From Candidatus Phascolarctobacterium caballi (GTDB taxonomy: Bacteria; Bacillota; Negativicutes; Acidaminococcales; Acidaminococcaceae), in contig JAGHTS010000274.1 of assembly GCA_018065225.1 (NCBI GenBank), forward strand, positions 1 through 16,788: a stretch of 16,788 nucleotides of DNA, given 5' to 3'. The translations under genes were made by a program, and so were the position numbers. Position 1 is the stretch's first letter; each line of letters starts with the position of its first letter. Under the pieces are notes generated by a model that saw only the letters and a program-made list of their open reading frames with translations, had not been told where the DNA came from and ran no database searches. This document shows positions 8,310 through 14,554 of this stretch, piece by piece.

Positions 8310-8340
8310 GTGTCGCCACTTTTCACGAAAGTGGCGCCAC
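8310..8340. repeat. Strong inverted repeat upstream of the radical SAM promoter
   Basis: CGCCACTTT (8314-8322) and AAAGTGGCG (8328-8336) form a 9-bp stem around a TCACG loop. After one mismatch it is extended by GTG/CAC. It is much more GC-rich than its surroundings and lies 24 bp upstream of the -35 box, in noncoding DNA. It has no T-run typical of a terminator on either side. It could be an operator, an RNA hairpin or a copy of a dispersed repeat. Only one copy is present here. Confidence 0.6.
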
Positions 8341-8360
8341 AATTACTTTGCCTTTTTTCA

Positions 8361-8377
8361 CTTTTCATTTTGAAAAG
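8361..8377. repeat. Small AT-rich inverted repeat
   Basis: CTTTTCA ttt TGAAAAG gives a 7-bp stem with a 3-base loop in the spacer between the GMP synthase terminator and the radical SAM promoter. It overlaps the alternative ATG at 8368. The surrounding DNA (8341-8470) is A/T-rich with no recognisable gene, so chance is possible. Confidence 0.3.
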
Positions 8378-8474
8378 CCCTTTTATTTTGAATTTTCAAA
8401 GGTGTGATTGTAAAATAAAAGTAAAATGGGTGAGTGTTTTTATAAAATGTTATCATTAGAGTTGAAAATTAAAA

Positions 8475-8500
8475 AGAAACCGCATAAAAATGCGGTTTCT
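8475..8500 (-). terminator. Intrinsic terminator of the CofE-like/GMP synthase operon
   Basis: A perfect 11-bp stem AGAAACCGCAT/ATGCGGTTTCT with a 4-base loop lies 13 bp past the GMP synthase stop. On the - strand it is followed by T4, AA, T4. It separates this operon from the downstream radical SAM gene, which has its own promoter. Confidence 0.88.
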
Positions 8501-8513
8501 AAAGAAAAGTTAT

Positions 8514-9500
8514 TTATTCCCACTCAATTGTCCCAGAGGGTTTTGGAGTCAAGTCCCAAAGCACCCTGTTTACACCTTTGACTTCAGAAGTTATGCGTTG
8601 CACTAATTTTTGCATCAGTTTGAAACTTAATTCTGCACAACTGGCAGTAACAGCATCTTTGGTATTGACTGCACGGATAATGACCGGCCAGTCATAAGTG
8701 CGTTTACCTTTGGTAATGCCAGTTGATTTGAAGTCGGGTACGACTGTGAAATATTGCCAAATCTTGCCTTCCAATTTTGCTTTTTTAAATTCTTCACGCA
8801 AAATTGCATCGCTTTCCCGTACCGCTTCCAATCTGTCTTTGGTAATAGCACCAATACAACGCACTGCCAGTCCGGGACCGGGGAATGGTTGACGGTACAC
8901 CATATTGTCAGGCAAACCTAATTCTTTGCCGATAACCCGCACTTCATCTTTGTACAGGAATTTTATTGGCTCTACCAATTCAAATTTTAAGGACGCAGGC
9001 AAACCGCCCACATTGTGATGGGCTTTGATGCCTTTGGATTCCAAAATATCCGGGTAAATTGTACCCTGTGCCAAAAATTCAATACCCTTTTGTTTTTTTG
9101 CTTCTTCGGCAAAGACGCTGATAAATTCGCCGCCGATAATTTTCCTCTTTTTTTCAGGGTCGTTGATTTTGGCTACTTTTTTCAAAAAACGGTTAGTTGC
9201 GTTTACATAAATTAATTTTGCTCCCATTTCTTTACGGAAAACACGGATAACTTCTTCGGGTTCCCCTTTACGCAAAAAGCCGTGATTGACATGTACACAG
9301 ACTAAGTTTTTACCAATGGCTTTGATCAACAGTGCGGCTGTTACGCTGGAATCCACTCCGCCGCTTAATGCCAAAAGTACTTTTTTATTTCCGATCTGCT
9401 TTTGCAAAGCGGCAATTTGTTCAGCAATAAATTTTTTTGCCAAAGTTTTGTTGGTTATACGTTTCAAAGATGCAGGTCTTACATCATCAGTTTTTTTCAT
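8514..9500 (-). CDS. guaA: GMP synthase ATP-pyrophosphatase subunit lacking the glutamine amidotransferase domain
   Basis: Adenylates XMP and replaces AMP with ammonia to form GMP, in the cytoplasm. The protein has 328 residues; standard bacterial GuaA is about 510-525, with an N-terminal class I glutaminase of about 190. Only the synthetase half is present. The pyrophosphatase loop SGGVDSS is at residues 46-52, CVHVNHGFLRKGE follows, then PxFPGPGLAVRC-type substrate-binding and dimerisation sequence, and the conserved C-terminus TPKPSGTIEWE. The start is supported by AAAGGAC about 7 bases before the ATG, and no glutaminase sequence lies in frame upstream, so this is a genuine short form and not a truncation. 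It lies 16 bp behind the CofE-like gene and ends at a terminator. Archaea use a comparable two-subunit arrangement (GuaAa/GuaAb). The glutaminase partner is not in this window. Confidence 0.92.
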   Translation of the reverse strand: MKKTDDVRPASLKRITNKTLAKKFIAEQIAALQKQIGNKKVLLALSGGVDSSVTAALLIKAIGKNLVCVHVNHGFLRKGEPEEVIRVFRKEMGAKLIYVNATNRFLKKVAKINDPEKKRKIIGGEFISVFAEEAKKQKGIEFLAQGTIYPDILESKGIKAHHNVGGLPASLKFELVEPIKFLYKDEVRVIGKELGLPDNMVYRQPFPGPGLAVRCIGAITKDRLEAVRESDAILREEFKKAKLEGKIWQYFTVVPDFKSTGITKGKRTYDWPVIIRAVNTKDAVTASCAELSFKLMQKLVQRITSEVKGVNRVLWDLTPKPSGTIEWE

Positions 9501-9516
9501 TTTATCGTCCTTTCAA

Positions 9517-10707
9517 TTATTCATTTGTATAGTTATCAAAATATCCTTGTACCAAAACCACAGGAGTACCTTTGTCACCGCTGCCGCTGGTCAAATCGCA
9601 CAAAGAGCCAATTAAATCGGTCAGTTGGCGTGGGGTTGTGCCTTCGCTTGCCATATTGCCTTTCAAATTTTGGCCTTTGGTTTTAATGGAGTTTTGAATG
9701 GCTTTTTTCAGTTCTTCACCTTGCAAATCTTTGAAATCGTTGTCAGCCAAGTATTTCAATTTCAATTCGTTTGGGGTACCGATTAGGCCATCGGTAAAAG
9801 CGGGGCTGACAACAGGGTCTGCCAGTTCCCAAATTTTCCCTTGTGGGTCTTTGAATGCCCCATCACCATAAACCATAACTTCAATGTTTTTACCGGTGGC
9901 AACTTTTAATTTTTTTTGAATATCAATTACCAAATCATGACATTCTCTTGGGAATAATTTGATTTGGTCTTCTTTGGCTTTGTTAGAACCTAAAAGTCCG
10001 TATTTAGCATTAAAACCGCTGCCGTTGATACTGCTTGTCATCAAGTCATCCAAACCGCAAACAATTTTTGCACCTGCCGCTTTAAGTATACGTTTGGTAC
10101 GGACACGGGTATGAATGTCACAAGTAATTATTTTGTCAGTATATTGTAAAATTGTTTTTGCCTGATTGGCAAAGATAATTTCACATTCTGCACCACATTC
10201 TTTAACAAGGTCACCATAGTATTGCACATAATCAATACCTGTAAACGGATGTCGGTTTTCCCCGAACAATGTGCGGTATTTTTCCAATGTCAAAACATCG
10301 CTATATGGATTTACTCCGGCATCATCCAATTTGTCCAAAGAAACTAATTCGTTGCCAACTTCATCACTGGGATAACTGAGCATCAAGACAACTTTTTTTG
10401 CTCCTTTCGCAATGCCCTTTAAGCAAATAGCAAAACGGTTACGGGAAAGAATTGGGAAAATCACCCCCACAGTTTCGCCGCCTAATTTATTCTTTACATC
10501 TGTGGCAATGTCGTCAATGCTGCAATAATTTCCTTGCGCACGCGCTACCACAGATTCTGTAATTGCAACTACATCTTTGTCTAAAAGGTTAAAACCTTCC
10601 TCTTTGCTGGCTTCCAATACAGATTCTGTTACAATTTTTGCCAAATCGTCACCTTGACGGATAATGGGAGTACGAATTCCCCGGGACACAGTCCCAACTT
10701 TTCTCAT
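9517..10707 (-). CDS. CofE-like gamma-glutamyl ligase family protein (COG1478/F420_ligase)
   Basis: Archaeal CofE adds glutamates to coenzyme F420-0 using GTP. This 396-residue protein is recognised from its N-terminal layout (RGIRTPIIRQGDDL, then DVVAITESVVARAQGN) and from the later blocks ILSRNRF, YGDGAFKDPQGKIWELADP and SPAFTDGLIGTPNE. It is longer than archaeal CofE (about 250), as are the Firmicute members I recall. No cofC, cofD, cofG/H or F420-using oxidoreductase is nearby, so F420 as substrate is doubtful. Another member of this family was proposed, from memory in Chlamydia, to replace folylpolyglutamate synthase. The start has AAGGAAGG 9 bases upstream and a TATAAT promoter about 55 bp upstream. 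It is first in a two-gene operon with GATase-less guaA. The family is fairly certain; the substrate is unknown. Confidence 0.78.
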   Translation of the reverse strand: MRKVGTVSRGIRTPIIRQGDDLAKIVTESVLEASKEEGFNLLDKDVVAITESVVARAQGNYCSIDDIATDVKNKLGGETVGVIFPILSRNRFAICLKGIAKGAKKVVLMLSYPSDEVGNELVSLDKLDDAGVNPYSDVLTLEKYRTLFGENRHPFTGIDYVQYYGDLVKECGAECEIIFANQAKTILQYTDKIITCDIHTRVRTKRILKAAGAKIVCGLDDLMTSSINGSGFNAKYGLLGSNKAKEDQIKLFPRECHDLVIDIQKKLKVATGKNIEVMVYGDGAFKDPQGKIWELADPVVSPAFTDGLIGTPNELKLKYLADNDFKDLQGEELKKAIQNSIKTKGQNLKGNMASEGTTPRQLTDLIGSLCDLTSGSGDKGTPVVLVQGYFDNYTNE

Positions 10708-10761
10708 TATTAACGCCTTCCTTCGGTCTTATAAAAATATTTGGGCAAAAACCCGTGAAGT

Positions 10762-10790
10762 ATTATAAGAAAAAAGCTATTGTCACGCAA
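10762..10790 (-). promoter_or_regulatory. Promoter of the CofE-like/guaA operon
   Basis: On the - strand TTGCGT (10785-10790), a 17-bp spacer and a perfect TATAAT (10762-10767). The -35 box is weak (3 of 6). The leader to the ATG at 10707 would be about 48 bases and holds the AAGGAAGG ribosome site. Confidence 0.6.
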
Positions 10791-10841
10791 GCGGAAAACT
10801 GGCAAGTGGATGATGATATAATCTTTTTAACAACATTGTTT

Positions 10842-10869
10842 AATTTGTTACACATTGAACATACAAATT
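10842..10869. promoter_or_regulatory. Dyad 1, possible operator
   Basis: AATTTGT and ACAAATT are perfect 7-bp inverted arms separated by 14 bases, giving a centre-to-centre spacing of two helical turns. It lies about 70 bp upstream of the TRAP -35 box and about 50 bp upstream of the CofE-like -35 box. The protein that would bind it is unknown, and A/T richness raises the odds of chance. Confidence 0.4.
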
Positions 10870-10900
10870 ACGAACGATAACTTTGCGAAAAAAAAATAAT

Positions 10901-10922
10901 GTTCGCATATAGTATGACGAAC
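10901..10922. promoter_or_regulatory. Dyad 2, possible operator upstream of the TRAP promoter
   Basis: GTTCG-CATA-tag-TATG-a-CGAAC is a 22-bp nested inverted repeat with one extra base on the right arm. It ends 14 bp upstream of the -35 box of the TRAP operon promoter, a typical place for an activator site. A further half-site-like CGAAC lies at 10871-10875. Confidence 0.5.
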
Positions 10923-10936
10923 AAAGAAAATTTATA

Positions 10937-10965
10937 TTTACAATGTTATTTCTATACATTATAAT
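10937..10965 (+). promoter_or_regulatory. Promoter of the TAXI-TRAP operon
   Basis: TTTACA (10937-10942), a 17-bp spacer and a perfect TATAAT (10960-10965). Transcription should begin near 10972, leaving a leader of about 65 bases. Confidence 0.8.
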
Positions 10966-10996
10966 GAAAGCAACATAAGGGTGTTTCCCAAATTTA

Positions 10997-11013
10997 AGCG
11001 AAAGGGTTTCGCT
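10997..11013 (+). promoter_or_regulatory. Leader hairpin just upstream of the TRAP operon ribosome site
   Basis: AGCGAAA ggg TTTCGCT is a perfect 7-bp stem with a 3-base loop in the untranslated leader. It ends 7 bases before the AAAGGAG ribosome site (11021-11027). It may stabilise the mRNA 5' end or keep the site open; no T-run follows, so it is not a terminator. Confidence 0.55.
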
Positions 11014-11036
11014 GTATTGCAAAGGAGAGAATAAGT

Positions 11037-11999
11037 ATGAAGAAATCTTTGAGTTTAGCTCTTGGTCTTGCAATGTTGGCAGGAATGGCTACGACTTCTG
11101 AAGCGGCTGTTAACCGTGCTGACCAATTTATTACTGTGTTGACAGGACCTACCAGCGGTATTTATTTCCCCATTGGCGGTGCTTTTGACAAGGCATTGAA
11201 AGATTATGGCTATAATTCCAGTTCTACCGCAACTGGCGCTTCCGGTGAAAATATCAACGCTATTTTAACCGGACAAGGCGAATTGGCTATTGCGATGAGC
11301 GACGCTGTATTGCAGGCGTATGATGCTTATGGTGCGTTTCAAGGCAAAAAACCAGCTAAAAATTTGAGAATGTTGATGAGTTTGTGGCCTAATTATGTGC
11401 AATTGGTTACAACAGAAGACAGCGGCATTAGAAAATTTGAAGATTTAAAGGGCAAGAGAGTTGGTGTTGGCGCACCTAATTCCGGTGTAGAAGTTAATGC
11501 CCGTATGATGTTTGAGGCTCATAAGATGAGTTATAAAGATTGTAAGGTTGACTACTTGTCTTATGGTGAAGGCATTAAACAAATGATGAACGGTCAATGT
11601 GATGCGGCATTTGTAACCTCCGGTTTGAACAACGCCACCATTAATGAATTAGGTACAGTAAAAAAGATTTATATTGTTCCTATTACAGGTGAAGCCCGTG
11701 ACCGCCTGATTAAAAAATATCCTTGCTACAGCAAAGGTGTGATTCCCAAAGATGTTTATGGCACAGCTAATGATTCCGAAACAGCAACCGTTATGAATAT
11801 TATGTTGGTCAGTGACAAACTGAGTGATGAACTGGTTTATGATATTATGGATGGTATCAATACTAATGTTGCTACTATTCAGGCATCTCATAAAACAGCT
11901 GCAAAGAATATTATTCCGGATTTCTATCTCAGGGCAAAACCAATTCCGTTCCATCCCGGTGCTGTAAAGTGGTATAAAGATCACGGATACAAGTTCTAA
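11037..11999 (+). CDS. TAXI-family TRAP transporter substrate-binding protein
   Basis: Periplasmic binding protein that captures a solute (TAXI proteins are associated with carboxylates and amino acids such as glutamate) and hands it to the TRAP permease. The 320 residues begin with a Sec signal peptide (MKKS, hydrophobic core to about residue 18, cleavage likely after SEA-23 or EAA-24). There is no lipobox Cys, so the protein is soluble. The family signature LTGPTSGIYFPIGGAF is at 35-50. Further TAXI blocks are ILTGQGELAIAMSDA, the RVGVGAPNSGVEVNA region and the C-terminal IPFHPGAVKWYKDHGY. AAAGGAG lies 9 bases before the ATG. It is the first gene of a three-gene operon and ends 1 bp before the DUF1850 gene. 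Substrate cannot be told from sequence alone. Confidence 0.94.
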   Translation: MKKSLSLALGLAMLAGMATTSEAAVNRADQFITVLTGPTSGIYFPIGGAFDKALKDYGYNSSSTATGASGENINAILTGQGELAIAMSDAVLQAYDAYGAFQGKKPAKNLRMLMSLWPNYVQLVTTEDSGIRKFEDLKGKRVGVGAPNSGVEVNARMMFEAHKMSYKDCKVDYLSYGEGIKQMMNGQCDAAFVTSGLNNATINELGTVKKIYIVPITGEARDRLIKKYPCYSKGVIPKDVYGTANDSETATVMNIMLVSDKLSDELVYDIMDGINTNVATIQASHKTAAKNIIPDFYLRAKPIPFHPGAVKWYKDHGYKF

Positions 12000-12000
12000 T

Positions 12001-12516
12001 TTGAGAAAGTTTGTTAAAGATTATCTGCGTAAGGGACTGTTTGCAGTCCTTTGCGCAGTAATCATTTTTTTCTGTCTGTATTGTTCGCAGACGGTATTAA
12101 AAATTTTTTATTGGGAGACTGGTGAAGTAATTTTTACAGAACCAGTTAAGTCAGGGGACAAAATTGATGTGTTTTGGACCCATTCGTTAGAAAAAATACC
12201 TTGGAATGAGTACTACACATTGCGTGAAGACAATGTGTTGGTGTTGGATACAATAACCTTCCCGGCATTTGGTGCCGGTATACCTGCAAATAAGGGCCGT
12301 TGCCGCATTGGTGACGATGGCTTGATATATATGGAACAAATCGGTCAGGAGTTTCCTTATTTTAAGTGGTTAAATTCTAAGTACACGAGAGAAATTCGTG
12401 TTAACGGGAAATTGTTGGTGCAAGGGACGGAACTTCCTGAGCATCAGGTGTTAATATTGCGAGTTGAGAGGAGGGGGATCCCGTGGCAGATAGTGAAGAA
12501 TTCAAGAAAATTGTAG
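12001..12516 (+). CDS. DUF1850 protein of TAXI-TRAP operon, TTG start
   Basis: Small membrane-anchored protein of unknown role (171 residues) of the DUF1850 type that commonly accompanies TAXI-TRAP genes. One N-terminal membrane segment (about residues 13-33, FAVLCAVIIFFCLYC) follows a Lys/Arg-rich start. An extracytoplasmic beta-rich domain contains the family-like blocks FWTHSLEKIPWNEYY and ITFPAFGAGIPA. The only start that retains the membrane segment is TTG at 12001, one base after the TAA of the binding-protein gene; there is no convincing Shine-Dalgarno site, so translation probably depends on reinitiation. Its 3' end overlaps the permease gene by 34 bp in another frame. A role as an accessory or assembly factor of the transporter is inference. 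Confidence 0.82.
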   Translation: MRKFVKDYLRKGLFAVLCAVIIFFCLYCSQTVLKIFYWETGEVIFTEPVKSGDKIDVFWTHSLEKIPWNEYYTLREDNVLVLDTITFPAFGAGIPANKGRCRIGDDGLIYMEQIGQEFPYFKWLNSKYTREIRVNGKLLVQGTELPEHQVLILRVERRGIPWQIVKNSRKL

Positions 12517-14510
12517 AAAAAGGTAAAAGTGCTAATTTGTCAAAAGAGGAAATGGAAGAAATGCTGAAAGCCGCCAGTGGTGAACTGACAGCGGAACAGC
12601 AGGCAATCATTGAAGAATTTGACAGAGAACAAAAAGTACGCAAGTTTGACGGATGGTTGCATAAATTTTATTATTGGGCAGCAGTATTAATCGGTTTGTG
12701 GCATTTGTATTGTTGTGCTTTTGGTGGGCCTGTATCCCTTGTATACCGTTCTATGCATGTCGGGTTTATGGTTGCATTGGGATTTTTGCTTTATCCATTT
12801 AAAAGGAGCAGAGATAGTTTTAGGAATGGGTTGCCTTGGTATGATTGGCTGTTGATTGTTATCAGTTTGGCAGTGCCTGCATATATGGCCGGTAATTATA
12901 TAGAAATAGTTTACCATGCAGGAAACCCAACATTTGTTGACAGTATTGTGGCTACATTGCTGATAGCGACATTGTTGGAAGCAACACGGCGTGTATCGGG
13001 TATGCCTTTGGTAATTTTATCAGGATTATTTTTATTGTATGGGTTGTATGGACGCTATATGCCCGTGTTCCGTCATCGCGGTTATAGTTGGGAGCAGACA
13101 ATTAACCATTTGTTTGCCAATACAGAAGGTATCTATGGTACATCAGTAGATGTGTCAGTTACTTATATTTTCCTGTTTATTTTGTTTGGTGCAGTAATGA
13201 ATAAGTCAGGTATGGGACAGTTCTTTAATGATATTGCTTTGGCTTTGGCAGGTGCCAGCCGTGGCGGCCCTGCCAAGGTGTCTGTTTGCGCTTCGGCTTT
13301 TTTGGGGTCTATTAATGGTTCCGCGGTAGCCAATGTTGTTACTACGGGGGCGTTTACAATTCCCTTAATGAAAAAAACAGGATACTCCAAAGAGTTTGCC
13401 GGTGCGGTTGAATCAGCAGCTTCGGTAGGCGGGCAGATTTTGCCTCCTGTTATGGGTGCGGCAGCATTTATTATGGCTGAAATGCTGGGTATGAAATATT
13501 ATCAAATTACTATTGCAGCAGCGATTCCGGCAATTTTGTATTACTTGGGTGTTATTTTACAGGTACACTATCGTGCTTGCCGAATGGGGTTGCGTGGTGT
13601 GGCTAAAGAGAATTTGCCTAAGGTGCTGGAAGTACTGAAACACAGCGGGCATTTGTGTTTGCCGATTTTATTCTTATTGTATATGTTGTTTTTCAGTTCA
13701 TTTACAATTATTTATGCGGCATTTTGGTCTATTTTGTTTACAATAGCAGTTTCTTGGATAAAACCTGATACACGGATGAGTGTTAAAGATTGTTGCGATG
13801 CTTTGGTGGCGGCAATTAAAGAAACTTGTACAGTTGCTTTGGCTTGTGCTACAGTTGGCATTATTGTCGGTGTCATTGCCAAAACTGGCTTTGGTTTGAA
13901 CTTGGCAAATGCCATTTTGGAAATGGGCGGACATAATCTGTTCCTTACTTTGATGTTCACTATGGTAACTTGTATGGTGCTGGGTATGGGGGTTCCTTCC
14001 ATTCCTGCTTATATTATTACAGCAACTATGGCGGCTCCGGCTTTGGCAAAATTGGGTATTCCAGAATTAGCAAGCCATATGTTTGTATTCTATTTTGGTA
14101 TGTTTGCCAATATTACTCCCCCTGTGGCATTGGCTTCCTTTGCGGCAGCAGGTTTGTCAGGCGGCGACCCCATGAAAACGGGCTGGCAGTCCATGAAGTT
14201 GGCGATTGCCGGATTTATCGTTCCCTTTATGTTTGTTTATTGCAAAGAATTATTATTGATAGGTGCAGGAACGGAATACAGCTATTGGCATGCATTGCAA
14301 GTGGCTGTAACTGCCATTATGGGTGTAATTTTAATTGCATCTGCTATTGAAGGGTGGATTTTTGTTGCTTTGCCAATGGTGTTGAGAGTGGCAGCAGGTG
14401 TGGCGGCACTTTTATTAATCCATTCGGGTGTATGGACTGATCTTGCAGGACTGGTTGTGTTTGTTGCGTGCATGGCACAGCAGTTTTACGCTAAAAAGAA
14501 ATTGGCATAA
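12483..14510 (+). CDS. Fused TRAP transporter permease (DctQM), TAXI type
   Basis: Inner-membrane importer driven by the sodium or proton gradient. In this 675-residue protein the small (DctQ-like) and large (DctM-like) subunits are fused. Residues 1-55 are a charged, Glu/Lys-rich, probably helical cytoplasmic leader. Membrane segments then follow: about 60-200 (Q-like part, WAAVLIGLWHLYCCAFGG, WYDWLLIVISLAVPAYMAG) and 215-625 (M-like part). The two conserved M signatures are SVGGQILPPVMGAAAFIMAE and GMGVPSIPAYIITATMAAPA; near the second is FANITPPVALASFAAAGLSG. More hydrophobic helices close the protein. The GTG start at 12483 has a strong AGGAGG 8 bases upstream, inside the DUF1850 gene. 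A strong terminator follows directly, so the operon ends here. Confidence 0.94.
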   Translation: MADSEEFKKIVEKGKSANLSKEEMEEMLKAASGELTAEQQAIIEEFDREQKVRKFDGWLHKFYYWAAVLIGLWHLYCCAFGGPVSLVYRSMHVGFMVALGFLLYPFKRSRDSFRNGLPWYDWLLIVISLAVPAYMAGNYIEIVYHAGNPTFVDSIVATLLIATLLEATRRVSGMPLVILSGLFLLYGLYGRYMPVFRHRGYSWEQTINHLFANTEGIYGTSVDVSVTYIFLFILFGAVMNKSGMGQFFNDIALALAGASRGGPAKVSVCASAFLGSINGSAVANVVTTGAFTIPLMKKTGYSKEFAGAVESAASVGGQILPPVMGAAAFIMAEMLGMKYYQITIAAAIPAILYYLGVILQVHYRACRMGLRGVAKENLPKVLEVLKHSGHLCLPILFLLYMLFFSSFTIIYAAFWSILFTIAVSWIKPDTRMSVKDCCDALVAAIKETCTVALACATVGIIVGVIAKTGFGLNLANAILEMGGHNLFLTLMFTMVTCMVLGMGVPSIPAYIITATMAAPALAKLGIPELASHMFVFYFGMFANITPPVALASFAAAGLSGGDPMKTGWQSMKLAIAGFIVPFMFVYCKELLLIGAGTEYSYWHALQVAVTAIMGVILIASAIEGWIFVALPMVLRVAAGVAALLLIHSGVWTDLAGLVVFVACMAQQFYAKKKLA

Positions 14511-14538
14511 AAAAACTCCCCTGCGGGGGAGTTTTTTT
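14509..14538 (+). terminator. Intrinsic terminator of the TRAP operon
   Basis: CTCCCC tgcg GGGGAG forms a GC-rich stem that extends through flanking A/T pairs to about 12 bp and ends in T7. It begins within the permease stop codon and is immediately followed by the extended -10 of the next gene. Confidence 0.92.
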
Positions 14539-14539
14539 A

Positions 14540-14548
14540 TGATATAAT
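14540..14548 (+). promoter_or_regulatory. Extended -10 promoter of the EamA gene, leaderless geometry
   Basis: TGATATAAT is a perfect extended -10 (TGnTATAAT). No -35 box is possible at the usual spacing because that position is the terminator hairpin loop (cctgcg). Six bases separate the TATAAT from the ATG at 14555, as for the radical SAM gene, so transcription should begin at the start codon. Confidence 0.7.
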
Positions 14549-14554
14549 GAAACC

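Larger units (their letters stand above)
10708..11036. promoter_or_regulatory. Divergent intergenic regulatory region
   Basis: 329 bp of A/T-rich noncoding DNA between the leftward CofE-like/guaA operon and the rightward TRAP operon. It holds a promoter for each side, two dyads (10842-10869 and 10901-10922), a leader hairpin (10997-11013) and a further isolated TGATATAAT on the + strand (10814-10822) without a -35 box. No open frame in it has coding character or a ribosome site. Confidence 0.7.

Noticed and set aside
8252..8368. N-terminal extension of the radical SAM frame to ATG 8368
   Set aside because: It covers a near-consensus promoter and a hairpin, lacks family similarity, and has only a weak ribosome-site-like AAGGG. 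The ATG at 8251 fits the family N-terminus.
8514..9500. guaA considered a truncated pseudogene
   Set aside because: The frame is intact from a good ribosome site to the canonical C-terminus with the pyrophosphatase motif preserved, and the upstream space is filled by a complete gene. It is a short form, not a decayed one.
10814..10822. TGATATAAT as the main TRAP operon promoter
   Set aside because: It has no -35 box, while 10937-10965 has both boxes at 17-bp spacing and lies closer to the gene. Kept only as a possible secondary start.
10840..11073. 77-codon minus-strand open frame across the divergent region
   Set aside because: It overlaps the TRAP promoter, leader and signal-peptide codons and has no coding character.
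13970..14350. 126-codon plus-strand open frame inside the TRAP permease
   Set aside because: It is an alternative frame of a well-supported membrane protein, Gly/Tyr/Cys-rich and without start signals.
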